DNA of 64,000 nucleotides from Carnobacterium divergens DSM 20623 (GCF_000744255.1 NZ_JQLO01000001.1:1860001-1924000); one strand, 5' to 3'. Counted from the stretch's first letter, positions 46,278-55,975 are shown. Numbers and translations: made by a program. Notes: generated by a model from the sequence alone, not told the origin.

Positions 46278-46280
46278 CCA
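46267..46280. promoter_or_regulatory. CcpA cre site
   Basis: TGAAAACGCAACCA matches the cre consensus TGNAANCGNWWNCA at every fixed position and overlaps the -35 of the operon promoter, so CcpA should block RNA polymerase when preferred sugars are present. Confidence 0.8.
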
Positions 46281-46308
46281 TTTTTTTGTTTAGCTGATTT
46301 ATTATGTA

Positions 46309-46348
46309 AAAAAAAACGATACAACCATCTATTTAAAGGTTGTATCGT
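46309..46348 (-). terminator. Terminator of kup
   Basis: The 11-base arms ACGATACAACC and GGTTGTATCGT with an 11-base loop are followed by a T run on the minus strand, about 23 bases after the kup stop. Confidence 0.92.
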
Positions 46349-46371
46349 CTTTTATAGCTTTATATGTCACG

Positions 46372-48381
46372 TTACTTCGCTACTCGTTTTAACACCAAAT
46401 CTTTCCGCTTCCCTAAGAATAATGGCACGTATTCGATTTCAACGTCACTTGCATTTAAGCCAAACCATTTTTCGGGTTCAACTGTATGACGTTTCAGCAT
46501 GAGTTTCGCTTGCATTATAAAGGTTTCAAAGCTGTTTAATTCTGTTTCCATGGAAAGTTGTTCTTGAATCAAGATAAAGCGGAAATCGCCGACTTTACGT
46601 CCTGGAATGGTTGTATAGTTTCTTGATTGAATGTCTACTTCGCCACTTTCAACTAATTCTGTTACGATTTGTCGTAAGAATACATTGAGTTTTTGATTGA
46701 CTCTAAACCCTAATTTTAGTTGAATCTTAATCATATAATCTGTTCCACCAATGTTGTCTACGGTGTACTCTGCGGTATAGGGTTCGTCTGTTACAACCAC
46801 ATTTACAAACCAATACACATCTGCGCGTTTTGGTCGTTTATCTAAGATAGAATACATAATTTTAGATTCTACTTGTCCGGGTTTGGCACAATTGGTTAAA
46901 TAAACTAAGTTTGTTGCATATTTTGTACGGTCTGCGTCATGAGTTAATTGCACCAACTGATCTTTATAATCTGCTAATGGCACATTTTCCAATAAGCGCA
47001 TTTTAATTTTGTAGCTGCGAATGCAGATAAACATAACAAACAGAATAGCCAGTGCTATAATCACAGTTACAAAACCACCATGCATAAATTTAACGGCACT
47101 TGATAGGAAGAATGAAAATTCAAAAGCGCCAAAGAAAAGCAACATTCCCATTGCAACCCATTTTGGACAATGAATTTTAATCAAATAATTGTACAATAAA
47201 ATAGTCGTCATCAACATAGTGACCGTAATGGCTAAACCATAGGCGGCCTCCATTCGATCAGAACTTCTAAAGAATAACACCACTCCTACGCACACTGCCC
47301 AAAGGATTGTATTGACTGTTGAAATGTAAACTTGTCCTTTTGAACTTGATGGATAGCGACTGTGAAGACGTGGCAATAGATTCAATTTAATGGCTTCTGA
47401 AACAAGTGTATACGAGCCAGAAATCAAGGCTTGTGAGGCTATGATTGCGGCTAATGTAGCGATTACGACACCATAAATCAAGAATTGTTTTGGCATCATT
47501 TGAAAGAAAGGGTTCATATCTTTCATTGCTAATAATCGAGGATCATTTTTGGCATCTAATAACCATGCAGCTTGACCAAAATAATTTAAAACTAGACTTA
47601 ATTTTACAAAGCCCCATGTTGCGTAAATGTTTTTTCTTCCCGCATGTCCCAAATCAGAATACAACGCTTCTGCACCTGTTGTTGCTAGGAAAACACCACC
47701 TAAAATGAAAAATCCCATTTTATTTTCATCGCTAAAAAGAACTGCGATTGCATAGTGTGGGGACAATGCTCTAAACAACGTCACATCTCTTGTAATATTC
47801 ACAATCCCAAAAATAGCTAAGGTTGTAAACCAAACCATCATAATTGGTCCAAACATTTTCCCAACAGTTTCTGATCCAAAACGTTGAATTAAAAACAAGG
47901 CACTGATAATCGTAATTACAATTACGATGATTATATGTTGGTTTTCACCAAAGAACGAACTAAATACCGGTATCTCTTTTAATCCTTCAATGGCTGACGT
48001 TACTGTTACCGCCGGGGTGAGCATTCCGTCTGCTAAGAGCGTGGCGCCCCCAATCATAGCTGGAACGATGAGCCATTTGGCTTGCTTTCGAACTAAAGTA
48101 TATAAGGAGAAAATCCCACCTTCACCATGGTTATCTGCCCGTAACGTAATTAAGACGTATTTAATGGTTGTTAAAATGGTAATCGTCCAAAATACGAGTG
48201 AAACTGAACCTAAAATAAAGTTTTCGGAAATATTAGCTAAACCACCATTTCCTTTTACAATAGCTTTCATTACATAAAGTGGTGACGTTCCGATATCGCC
48301 ATAAACAACACCTAACGCAACTAAAATTCCACCTAGTGTTACTTTGTTCATATGACTTCTTCTGTCATGATTTACTTCCAT
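46372..48381 (-). CDS. kup: Low-affinity K+ transporter, Kup/HAK family
   Basis: The 669-residue protein has the Kup signature GVVYGDIGTSPLYV near residue 20, about twelve membrane helices to residue 430 and a C-terminal soluble domain. NHGEGGIFSLYTLVRK and DGMLTPAVTVTSA are conserved Kup stretches. It imports K+ probably with H+. ATG 48381 has an AGAGGAT site; a second ATG at 48351 (MNKVTLGG) is closer to some family starts but has a weak site. It is monocistronic and divergent from the GH92 gene. No c-di-AMP riboswitch was recognised in its leader of about 105 nucleotides. Confidence 0.94.
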   Translation of the reverse strand: MEVNHDRRSHMNKVTLGGILVALGVVYGDIGTSPLYVMKAIVKGNGGLANISENFILGSVSLVFWTITILTTIKYVLITLRADNHGEGGIFSLYTLVRKQAKWLIVPAMIGGATLLADGMLTPAVTVTSAIEGLKEIPVFSSFFGENQHIIIVIVITIISALFLIQRFGSETVGKMFGPIMMVWFTTLAIFGIVNITRDVTLFRALSPHYAIAVLFSDENKMGFFILGGVFLATTGAEALYSDLGHAGRKNIYATWGFVKLSLVLNYFGQAAWLLDAKNDPRLLAMKDMNPFFQMMPKQFLIYGVVIATLAAIIASQALISGSYTLVSEAIKLNLLPRLHSRYPSSSKGQVYISTVNTILWAVCVGVVLFFRSSDRMEAAYGLAITVTMLMTTILLYNYLIKIHCPKWVAMGMLLFFGAFEFSFFLSSAVKFMHGGFVTVIIALAILFVMFICIRSYKIKMRLLENVPLADYKDQLVQLTHDADRTKYATNLVYLTNCAKPGQVESKIMYSILDKRPKRADVYWFVNVVVTDEPYTAEYTVDNIGGTDYMIKIQLKLGFRVNQKLNVFLRQIVTELVESGEVDIQSRNYTTIPGRKVGDFRFILIQEQLSMETELNSFETFIMQAKLMLKRHTVEPEKWFGLNASDVEIEYVPLFLGKRKDLVLKRVAK

Positions 48382-48492
48382 TTTTCTGATCCTCTTTTAA
48401 TTGAATTTTGACTTGCTTTGTGAATTTGAAACTTTCCTTGAAACCATTTCGATTTGTTTTATTGATAATAGCATTCCTGAAATCTAAGCTTG

Positions 48493-48520
48493 ATTATACC
48501 AAATATAAAAATAATAACAA
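48493..48520 (-). promoter_or_regulatory. Promoter of kup
   Basis: On the minus strand TTGTTA, 16 bases and a perfect TATAAT. It gives a leader of about 105 nucleotides. Confidence 0.68.
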
Positions 48521-48578
48521 TCATCTTTTCAACTTTATTTTTACCAAGAAATTATTAAAAAAAATTTTAGTTCAGCCC

Positions 48579-48602
48579 TTTTTAATGATATATCATTAAA
48601 AA
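48579..48602. promoter_or_regulatory. Upstream operator of the GH92 gene (24-base perfect palindrome)
   Basis: A perfect palindrome centred on ATGATATATCAT with TTTTTA/TAAAAA flanks. It lies 24 bases upstream of the GH92 -35. The same core is found at the GH125 promoter and the GntR gene, so it is a candidate site for the GntR/LacI-type regulator encoded at 56099. Confidence 0.7.
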
Positions 48603-48626
48603 GAAATACAACATTTCACAAACACC

Positions 48627-48655
48627 TTACAAACCTTTTATAGATATGTTAAAAT
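48627..48655 (+). promoter_or_regulatory. Promoter of the GH92 gene
   Basis: TTACAA, 17 bases and TAAAAT, ending 44 bases before the ATG. It lies between the two palindromic operators. Confidence 0.68.
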
Positions 48656-48662
48656 AGCTATA

Positions 48663-48674
48663 TTGATATATCAA
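48663..48674. promoter_or_regulatory. Downstream operator of the GH92 gene
   Basis: The palindrome TTGATATATCAA covers the predicted transcription start, directly after the -10. The centre GATATATC is shared with the other operators; a repressor here would block initiation. Confidence 0.65.
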
Positions 48675-48699
48675 ATAAAACAAAAAGAGAGGTTTTATT

Positions 48700-50898
48700 A
48701 TGCTAGAGTCTATTGACACACGACAAGGTACTCATAACAGTCACAGTTTTTCAAATGGAAATACCTTACCTTACACAAGTTTGCCTTTTGGAATGAATCA
48801 TTATGTTCCGCAAACCAATCATGAATCTAGTTGGTTTTTCAATCCACTTCACCGCACCTTTCAAGGAATTCGAATTAGCCATCAACCAAGTCCTTGGATG
48901 GGCGATTTTGCACATATCTTAATGACACCGGTTACAGGAACCTATTTAAAAGGAGATGTGTTTAGCTATCAAAGCTCCTATCGACCTGAAGAAGCGATTT
49001 TTCAACCTCACTATTTAAAAATAAAGCAACAGCGCTATCAAATTACAACTGAATTGACTCCTACTGAACGCGGCGCCAGTTTAAAACTAACCTATCCACA
49101 GAAAGATGATCCTGGCTTTATTTTACAAGCACCTGGCAAATCCTCTTATCAACTTGATGTTGAAACTTCGACGTTAACCGGTTTTATTTCAAATTTCTCA
49201 GGTTGTTTAGATGAAAATTTTAAACTCTACTTCACAATGACTTTTGATGCTTCTATTGACTTAGCTAAAACGGGCTACTTTAATGGCGATGACTTTATCT
49301 CAGCTACTGAATTAAACGGGCAAGATAAAGCTTTTATTCTTCGTTTTTTGACATTGTCGAATCAACAGGCATCTATTAAATTAGCCACTTCTTATATCAG
49401 TATTGAGCAGGCTCAATTAAATTACCAACGTGAACTAGCTGAACATTCATTTGCAGATTTAAAGACTCTTGCAGCAGATCGTTGGACTCATTATCTATCT
49501 AAAATTGAGATTCAAAGCTCCAATCAAGAACAGGTGAAAACTTTTTACACTTGCTTGTACCGAATGTTTTTATTTCCACAAAAATTCTACGAGCTTACAT
49601 TAGATAATCAACCGATTCACTACAATACAACTACTAAAAAAGTCGCTAATGGTATTTTGTACACAAATAATGGTTTTTGGGATACTTACAAAACCGTCTA
49701 CCCTCTCTATTCTTTGATTGCTCCTACTGAATATCAAGAAATTTTGGAGGGTTTGCTCACTTCCTATCGCGAAACAGGCTACTTACCTAAATGGCTTTCA
49801 CCTGATGAACGCGGACTGATGCCAGGAACCTTGGTGGATGCTGTTATTGCTGACGCTGCAGTGAAAGGTCTCGTTAATAAAGTTCAACTAGAAGAATTTT
49901 TATCTGCCATGCTCCATGCTGCTACAACTCAAAGTAAAGATCCAAATTATGGTCGAAGAGGGACAACCGATTACCTGAAATATGGCTACGTTCCACTGGA
50001 TCACCATGAAAGTGTGAACCACACCTTGGATTATGCGTATAGTGATTTTTGTATTAGCCAAGTAGCTGATTTATTAGGAAAAACCGAGTTGGCTAAAACG
50101 TACCGCTCAAATGCTTTAAATTATCAGAATTTATTTGATCCTGCTTCTGGCTTGATGCGGGCGAAAAATACAAAAGGGGAATTCAGACCACATTTTAACG
50201 ATCTGAACTGGGGTCTTGATTACGCAGAAGGCAGCGCATGGCAAAATAGTTTTGCTGTCTACCAGGATTTTGCAGGTTTAATCAAGCTTTATGGCTCAAA
50301 GGAAGCCTTCTTCAAAAAAATAACTGATTTGTGCAACCAACCGCCTGAATTTGATGTGCTTGGCTATGGTTTTGAAATTCATGAAATGAGTGAAATGGCC
50401 GCTGTTGATTATGGTCAGTTAGCTCTTTCAAATCAACCTAGCTTCCATTTGCCTTACTTGTTTAATTATGTAGGGCAACCTGCTTCCACTCAAGTTGTAG
50501 TGAAACAACTCATGGCACGCTTGTTTAATAGTGGTTTTGATGGCTTTCCAGGGGATGAAGATAATGGGAGCATGTCTGGTTGGTTTGTCTTTAGTGCTCT
50601 TGGCTTTTATCCAGTAACGCCAGGTAGTGGGGAATATGTCCTTGGCATTCCATTGTTTGATTCAGTTAAGATACACTTGCCAAATGGAAAGGCTTTGACG
50701 ATTGAAACAGACAATAACGTTCCCCAAGCAAATTTTGTTGCCAATTTGAAAGTGAATCAACAAGACTATCGCCCTCTATTTTTAACTCATCAAACCTTAC
50801 TAGAGGGAGCAAGTCTTCATTTTACATTAGGACTAGCGCCAACTTACCATGACTATTCAACTAAAGAAGTTCCTTTCTCAATTTCTGAATCCAACTAA
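48700..50898 (+). CDS. Alpha-1,2-mannosidase, GH92 (intracellular)
   Basis: The 732-residue protein covers the GH92 fold: an N-terminal beta-sandwich (about 1-245) and a C-terminal alpha/alpha barrel. Family motifs are GDEDNGSMSGW (618-628, with catalytic acids), ALGFYPVTPG and SNQPSFHLPYLFNYVGQP. GH92 enzymes are Ca2+-dependent exo-mannosidases and usually remove alpha-1,2-linked mannose from high-mannose N-glycans. There is no signal peptide, so it acts on imported glycans. ATG 48700 follows AAAGAGAGG. It is transcribed convergently with the ROK-GH38-GH125 group and shares the operator type with it. Confidence 0.93.
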   Translation: MLESIDTRQGTHNSHSFSNGNTLPYTSLPFGMNHYVPQTNHESSWFFNPLHRTFQGIRISHQPSPWMGDFAHILMTPVTGTYLKGDVFSYQSSYRPEEAIFQPHYLKIKQQRYQITTELTPTERGASLKLTYPQKDDPGFILQAPGKSSYQLDVETSTLTGFISNFSGCLDENFKLYFTMTFDASIDLAKTGYFNGDDFISATELNGQDKAFILRFLTLSNQQASIKLATSYISIEQAQLNYQRELAEHSFADLKTLAADRWTHYLSKIEIQSSNQEQVKTFYTCLYRMFLFPQKFYELTLDNQPIHYNTTTKKVANGILYTNNGFWDTYKTVYPLYSLIAPTEYQEILEGLLTSYRETGYLPKWLSPDERGLMPGTLVDAVIADAAVKGLVNKVQLEEFLSAMLHAATTQSKDPNYGRRGTTDYLKYGYVPLDHHESVNHTLDYAYSDFCISQVADLLGKTELAKTYRSNALNYQNLFDPASGLMRAKNTKGEFRPHFNDLNWGLDYAEGSAWQNSFAVYQDFAGLIKLYGSKEAFFKKITDLCNQPPEFDVLGYGFEIHEMSEMAAVDYGQLALSNQPSFHLPYLFNYVGQPASTQVVVKQLMARLFNSGFDGFPGDEDNGSMSGWFVFSALGFYPVTPGSGEYVLGIPLFDSVKIHLPNGKALTIETDNNVPQANFVANLKVNQQDYRPLFLTHQTLLEGASLHFTLGLAPTYHDYSTKEVPFSISESN

Positions 50899-50937
50899 AA
50901 AAACATTGAGCTAATTGAATTAGCTCAATGTTTTTTT
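50897..50937. terminator. Bidirectional terminator between the GH92 and ROK genes
   Basis: Near-perfect hairpin: AAAAAAACATTGAGCTAATT and its complement around a 1-base centre, with T runs on both strands. It overlaps both stop codons. Confidence 0.93.
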
Positions 50938-51811
50938 AGTTTAAACTCGGATAACGCTCACTAAATACCGCAACTGCTCCTACCAAATTCGCATCATTTC
51001 GATACACACAAGGGATCACTTGAGGGACAAAGTCTTTCAGCTCATTTTTAGCTAATAAGACTTCCATTCGCTGGTTGATTTCAGGATAAAGCTCTTCTTT
51101 TTTTGAAATTCCGCCACCAATAATAATCAATTCTGGATCTACTGTGAATTGTAAATTATACAGCCCGACTGTTAAATAGTGATAAAATTCATGAATAGCT
51201 TCCAAGGCATCTTCTTCTCCTTGATTGGCTCTTTCAAAAACCTCTTCCCCTGTATAGAGTGTTCCTTTTTTTTCTGAATAACGTTTCGCCATATTGGCTG
51301 CTGTTCCTAGCTCGCTAAAGCTTTCTCCACGATCCAAAATCATTAAACCAAATTCACCGCCATAAAGATGTTGCCCCTTTTGCAACTTCCCTTCCATGAT
51401 TACTGCTCCGCCAATTCCTGTACCAATGACAACAAACAATACATTTTTCTTTCCCTTACCAGCGCCTTGCCACATTTCAGCTAGGGCAGCGCAGTTGGCG
51501 TCATTTTCAATTGTCACAGGTCGATTAAAGCTGTGCTCAAAATGGGCTTTGATGGGAAAACGATGAATATAAGGAATGGCGCTGATTCCCCCAATTTCGC
51601 CTTTTTGAGTGTCTACTGTGCCTGGTGCACTAATCCCAATACCCGCTATTTCATATTTTAATTCAAGCTCATTTAAAACCGCTTTCATTTTTTCTTCTAA
51701 TTCATCAAAAGAAGTTGGGGTACTAAAACTGCTGATTTCTTGCAACTGATTGTTTTCCCAAATTCCGTATTTTACTGCCGTTCCGCCTAAGTCAAAAGCT
51801 AAAATTGCCAT
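50936..51811 (-). CDS. ROK-family sugar kinase
   Basis: The 291-residue protein has the ROK/ASKHA ATP-binding loop DLGGTAVKYG (7-16), ISAPGTVD, the catalytic Asp104 in IENDANC and GTGIGGAV. The Cys-rich zinc motif (CxCGxxGCxE) of most ROK kinases is absent; the corresponding region reads LYGGEFGLMILDRGE. The context suggests phosphorylation of mannose released by the neighbouring mannosidases, but glucose or a beta-glucoside is possible. ATG 51811 follows AGGAGG. A terminator and a promoter separate it from the GH38 gene, so it can be expressed on its own. Confidence 0.87.
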   Translation of the reverse strand: MAILAFDLGGTAVKYGIWENNQLQEISSFSTPTSFDELEEKMKAVLNELELKYEIAGIGISAPGTVDTQKGEIGGISAIPYIHRFPIKAHFEHSFNRPVTIENDANCAALAEMWQGAGKGKKNVLFVVIGTGIGGAVIMEGKLQKGQHLYGGEFGLMILDRGESFSELGTAANMAKRYSEKKGTLYTGEEVFERANQGEEDALEAIHEFYHYLTVGLYNLQFTVDPELIIIGGGISKKEELYPEINQRMEVLLAKNELKDFVPQVIPCVYRNDANLVGAVAVFSERYPSLN

Positions 51812-51842
51812 CTACGTTCCTCCTAAAGAATTCGTTTCTTTT

Positions 51843-51870
51843 ATTTTACATGATTCTATTAAATTCGCAA
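51843..51870 (-). promoter_or_regulatory. Promoter of the ROK kinase gene
   Basis: On the minus strand TTGCGA, 16 bases and TAAAAT, 31 bases before the ATG and directly after the GH38 terminator. Confidence 0.55.
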
Positions 51871-51878
51871 TTTATAGC

Positions 51879-51908
51879 GAAAAAACACTATAGAAAATAG
51901 TGTTTTTT
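51879..51908 (-). terminator. Terminator of the GH125-GH38 operon
   Basis: The arms AAAAAACACTA and TAGTGTTTTTT with a short loop lie about 10 bases after the GH38 stop codon. Confidence 0.82.
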
Positions 51909-51917
51909 CACTCGTGT

Positions 51918-54605
51918 TTAATTGCCTTTTTGCCAACGATAGCTAATAATTTCATAAGGAGCTACTACTTTTGTCGGCTTAGCATCAGATATTTCTTCAA
52001 TTAAATTACAAACATACGGAGTTTGATTAGGAATCGTTAAGTTAAACGTTGTTTGCTCATTTGTTAAATTATACACTCGTGTAACGATTTCAGAAGTAGC
52101 TTCATTTCGTTTAAAGGCCGTTAAGGCAACTTTTTCGCCTTCTAAATCCGCAAAACAATGGGTTAGCGGCAATGACCCTTGATGACGATCCGTTTGATAC
52201 GTACTAAACGGAACTTGGAACGTCATTGCTTCATGATATGTCTGAACGGCATCCGCTGAGCCGTGGAAAGATAGGGCATACTCGACAACCTGTTCTCCTA
52301 GGCATTGCGCTTCTGGGGTTGGAAAATATCCCCAATCTCCAAGCTCTCCGACGCTACGTAATAGGGTTAACGCAATGGTTGTGTCTTCAGGTAAAATTTC
52401 GTACTCATTTAAGCCAAAATTAGCTACGGTTACACCTTGACGCTGATCTTTTACGTTCACAAAAGCATGCTGGTGCTGTGCATTCGTTGGATTTTCCCAG
52501 GCACTATCGGTGGTATTAGGTCTTTCAACAACTTCATAAATACTATCAGCATAATGAACCGTTGTCTCAATTCCTGTTGGGAAAAGAACACGAAGTCGAT
52601 GATCTTTCATTTGGTTATCAAAGTGAGTGGTGAATTTTAGTTGTCTGCTACCTTTTTCTAATAAAATTTTAGTGGTTAGAGTAAACGGAGCAAGTTTTTT
52701 ACTGCGTTCTGCTTTACGATAACGGAATTCAACAACCGCTTTTTGTTCTTCTTCTAAGCGCTTATCCATTGAAATTGGTATGTCCAATTGTTGGGTAACT
52801 TCAATTTCTCCGTAGCTTGCTGTATTGTTAAGAGTCTTGACTGTCGCTTGACTATTTTTAGAATAAATCGGTTGATCATTAGCAGGTTGTTTAAAAATGT
52901 ATTCATTCCCTAAATCTCCGACATCTTCAAAATTCAATAAGTCGTGATAGGTGTGATTCGTTTCCTTATCAAGAACCGTCAAGATGCCATTAGAAGCAAT
53001 CGTAACTTTAAGATACTCATTTTCCATTGTGCCTTCGAGCTCGTTAATAAGTTCGTCTGACGCTTCTTGCAGATTTTTTTCTGTTTCTACTAACATAAAT
53101 GTTTCCCAGCTCAAACCTGTCATGGCTTCCATTGGAATTTCAACTCGTGCATATCGTGCCATAAAGGGCTGTCTAAAACGATCTTTTGGTAAATCGTATC
53201 CGAACTCAACTCCATCATCTTTAATTTCAGCTAAAACAACTTCTCCTTTGCTGTTTTTTACACTAAACGTAGGGAAATCTTCTGCTTTTAACGTTTGATA
53301 AAGGGTTTCTGGCAAACCACTAGCAAATGGCAAGCGTTTGATCTCCAAACGAATCGTTGCTAGACCTGTTTTTTCTGAACCATTCGTGTTAAATACAACA
53401 AACGGAATTCCATTCTCTGGTAAACTAGCCGTATCAATAGCAGCAATTAATTGGCGTGCTGCTTCATCGGCAACAAATTTTCCAACTTCATTGGCTTTTT
53501 CAAAACGTGGCATCATTTCCCGATGAACCTCATCCACACTACAACCACAGATACTATCGTGTGGATGGTTTTGCATCAATGTTTTCCATGCGTAACGCAA
53601 TGAATCGTGTGGATACTCTTTTGTCACTTCATAAGCCATTGTTGCTAAAGGTTCTGCAATATTTTCTAATTGTCTTGAAACGCGAGTATTCCATTGTTTT
53701 AAATAGATCCGTGCAGAAGCAGTGTTCGCCAACGTATACCAGCCGTCAGTCTCTTGTGAAGTCAATTCTCCAGTGACGGTACTTAAATCAGCAGGTAAGG
53801 CTTCTTTGAGTCCCGTTAAATACGTATCAAAATCAGTATGCACAAATTCAATCTCTGGATACAATTCATTGGCTACTGCGATGGCTTTTGATAAGTCTTT
53901 TTGAACGGGTTGATGATCGCAACCATTCATCATTAATAGATGATCCGTCGATGCATACGTTTCTGCATCTGCTAATTTTTTCGCCCAAAAGGCTTTTGCG
54001 GCTTCTTTTTCAACTGGAATTTCATTTCCATTGCTGTACCAATTGGCAAACAATAGACCTAAAATCTTAGAACCATCTGGACCTTCCCACCACATTTCTG
54101 AGTATTGAGAAGCATATTTTTCATCATTAATCACTACATTATCAAAACCTGTTGGCTTCACTCCTCGACCAAATGCCGCAACATCTAGCCCAGCTTGTTT
54201 CATCATCTGCGGAGTTTGCCCCATATTTCCAAAAGTATCTGGAAAATAACCAAGTTGAACCGGTACACCCCATTTTTTACTTTCATCCATACCAATCAGC
54301 ATATTGCGGGTGTTGGATTCACTACTTGTTAAGAAATCGTCTTGCAAAATGTAGAAGGGACCAATTTTTAATTTTCCTTCTGTAATGTATTTTTGGACTA
54401 ATGCTTTTTTTTCTGGTCGGACTTGTAAATAGTCGTCTAAAATAATCGTTTGTCCATCTAAATGGAAACTGTTAAAATCAGGATCCGTTTCAAATAACTC
54501 AAGCAAATCATCCATTAATTCTACTAATCGCATATGGTGCTGTTCGTAGGGTAAATACCATTCTCGATCCCAGTGACTATGGGCAATAATTGATACTTTT
54601 TTCAT
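51918..54605 (-). CDS. Alpha-mannosidase, GH38
   Basis: The 895-residue enzyme has the GH38 zinc-binding start IIAHSHWDREW (His11 and Asp13 as ligands) and a probable nucleophile Asp123 in YFPDTFGN. A helical domain and C-terminal beta-domains (residues about 500-895) follow. Bacterial homologues cleave alpha-1,3-mannosyl links after the alpha-1,2 residues are gone. There is no signal peptide. The ATG at 54605 is 9 bases after AAGGA; the ATG at 54614 touches that site and is less likely. It follows the GH125 gene by 15 bases. Confidence 0.92.
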   Translation of the reverse strand: MKKVSIIAHSHWDREWYLPYEQHHMRLVELMDDLLELFETDPDFNSFHLDGQTIILDDYLQVRPEKKALVQKYITEGKLKIGPFYILQDDFLTSSESNTRNMLIGMDESKKWGVPVQLGYFPDTFGNMGQTPQMMKQAGLDVAAFGRGVKPTGFDNVVINDEKYASQYSEMWWEGPDGSKILGLLFANWYSNGNEIPVEKEAAKAFWAKKLADAETYASTDHLLMMNGCDHQPVQKDLSKAIAVANELYPEIEFVHTDFDTYLTGLKEALPADLSTVTGELTSQETDGWYTLANTASARIYLKQWNTRVSRQLENIAEPLATMAYEVTKEYPHDSLRYAWKTLMQNHPHDSICGCSVDEVHREMMPRFEKANEVGKFVADEAARQLIAAIDTASLPENGIPFVVFNTNGSEKTGLATIRLEIKRLPFASGLPETLYQTLKAEDFPTFSVKNSKGEVVLAEIKDDGVEFGYDLPKDRFRQPFMARYARVEIPMEAMTGLSWETFMLVETEKNLQEASDELINELEGTMENEYLKVTIASNGILTVLDKETNHTYHDLLNFEDVGDLGNEYIFKQPANDQPIYSKNSQATVKTLNNTASYGEIEVTQQLDIPISMDKRLEEEQKAVVEFRYRKAERSKKLAPFTLTTKILLEKGSRQLKFTTHFDNQMKDHRLRVLFPTGIETTVHYADSIYEVVERPNTTDSAWENPTNAQHQHAFVNVKDQRQGVTVANFGLNEYEILPEDTTIALTLLRSVGELGDWGYFPTPEAQCLGEQVVEYALSFHGSADAVQTYHEAMTFQVPFSTYQTDRHQGSLPLTHCFADLEGEKVALTAFKRNEATSEIVTRVYNLTNEQTTFNLTIPNQTPYVCNLIEEISDAKPTKVVAPYEIISYRWQKGN

Positions 54606-54620
54606 GCTTTCCATTCCTTT

Positions 54621-55907
54621 CTACTTCTCGATTTGAATATCAAAGTAATCCATTACTAACTCGCAAAACATCATGTTTGCCCATGAAAACCACTCTCTAG
54701 TGTACTGATTTGGGTCATTAACATCAAAGCCTTCATGCATTAAATTCGTCCCACCGTCTGTTGCAACTAGCGTATTTAAAATTCGTTCTTTTTCTGACTT
54801 ATCAGAAGTCGTCAACCCTTCCATTGCCATCGCAATTGGCCAAATATAGTTCTCTGGTGTGTGGGAGCTTCCGATTCCTTTCGCAAATTCACCTTCATAA
54901 AAGAAAGGATTTTCACTGCTCAACAGGGTTTTTCTTGTGGTTAAATAGACTTCATCTTCTGGCGAACAATAGCCCAAATAAGGAGCGGCTAATAAATTAG
55001 GCACATTGGAATCATCCATTAAGCTAGCATTTCCTAGACCATCTACTTCATATGCAAAAACTGTTTCACCAGCTTTATTCGTTGTTTTTCCATATTTTTC
55101 AATACCTTCTTGAATGGCTTCTCGTAAAGCTGTGATTCGGGGAATCAGTTCTTCTTCTTTTAAAATCGTCTCAAAAATTTCTTTTAAATAGTCCAAAACA
55201 ACCACAGCAAACATATTAGACGGAACTAGGTAATGATAAATACAGCGATCATCACTTGGTCTAAAACCAGACCACGTCATACCTGTTGGCGCAACTTCTG
55301 TTCCTCGACCTCTATTTACTAACGTGTCTTCTTCTCTTGTTGTATCGCGTTCAAATTGATACGCAGATCGATTATGATCTTGTTCAATTTCCCAGACTGT
55401 TAAAACTTCATTCACTGCTGCTTTAAACGTTTGATTGAATTGAGTGGTTCGGCCAGTTGCTTTCCATAATAAGTAGCTTAGTTGCAATGGGTAGCATAAG
55501 GAATCAATTTCATATTTGCGTTCCCAAATCCATGGATTCATCTTCGTATGATCCGTTTGATGACCGGCGTGATTTGCCGTTTCGTTAAAAGCGTTTGCGT
55601 AAGGGTCTAACTGAATATATTGAAATTGTTTTTCTACTAACCCTTCAATCATATCTCCAATATCTGAATCTTCTTTTGCGATGGCTAAATAAGGACGAAC
55701 TTGCGCTGTTGAATCACGTAACCACATCGCTGGAATATCTCCTGTTAAAACAAAGGTCGTTCCATCTTCTTGGCGTTTAACGGTTGTTAGCAATGTATTT
55801 GCAAAACAAGCATTAAAATTCTCTGCCCAACGTGGATGCTCTTGGCACTTTTCTGTAATCGTATTCATAAAATTTTTAACTGATGTAGGGATTTCTTGAT
55901 AAACCAT
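54621..55907 (-). CDS. Exo-alpha-1,6-mannosidase, GH125
   Basis: The 428-residue protein has the alpha/alpha-barrel GH125 motifs IPAMWLRDSTAQVRPYL (59-75), MNPWIWERKYEIDSL and TGMTWSGFRPSDDRC. The characterised pneumococcal and clostridial enzymes are inverting exo-alpha-1,6-mannosidases acting on N-glycan cores. It is cytoplasmic. First gene of the GH125-GH38 operon; its promoter spacer contains the palindromic operator. ATG 55907 follows AAGAGGAG. Confidence 0.93.
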   Translation of the reverse strand: MVYQEIPTSVKNFMNTITEKCQEHPRWAENFNACFANTLLTTVKRQEDGTTFVLTGDIPAMWLRDSTAQVRPYLAIAKEDSDIGDMIEGLVEKQFQYIQLDPYANAFNETANHAGHQTDHTKMNPWIWERKYEIDSLCYPLQLSYLLWKATGRTTQFNQTFKAAVNEVLTVWEIEQDHNRSAYQFERDTTREEDTLVNRGRGTEVAPTGMTWSGFRPSDDRCIYHYLVPSNMFAVVVLDYLKEIFETILKEEELIPRITALREAIQEGIEKYGKTTNKAGETVFAYEVDGLGNASLMDDSNVPNLLAAPYLGYCSPEDEVYLTTRKTLLSSENPFFYEGEFAKGIGSSHTPENYIWPIAMAMEGLTTSDKSEKERILNTLVATDGGTNLMHEGFDVNDPNQYTREWFSWANMMFCELVMDYFDIQIEK

Positions 55908-55946
55908 TTTATTCGCTCCTCTTATATCATTTTTAGTTATATAACA

Positions 55947-55975
55947 ATTATATGATATATCATTTATATTGTCTA
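55947..55975 (-). promoter_or_regulatory. Promoter of the GH125-GH38 operon with embedded operator
   Basis: On the minus strand TAGACA, 17 bases and TATAAT. The palindrome ATGATATATCAT (55952-55963) lies in the spacer and touches the -10, an ideal place for repression. A half-site (TATATCAT) is present at 55923-55930. Confidence 0.75.

Noticed and set aside
48382-48486. c-di-AMP (ydaO-type) riboswitch before kup
   Set aside because: The leader is about 105 nucleotides, AT-rich, and lacks the conserved riboswitch segments.
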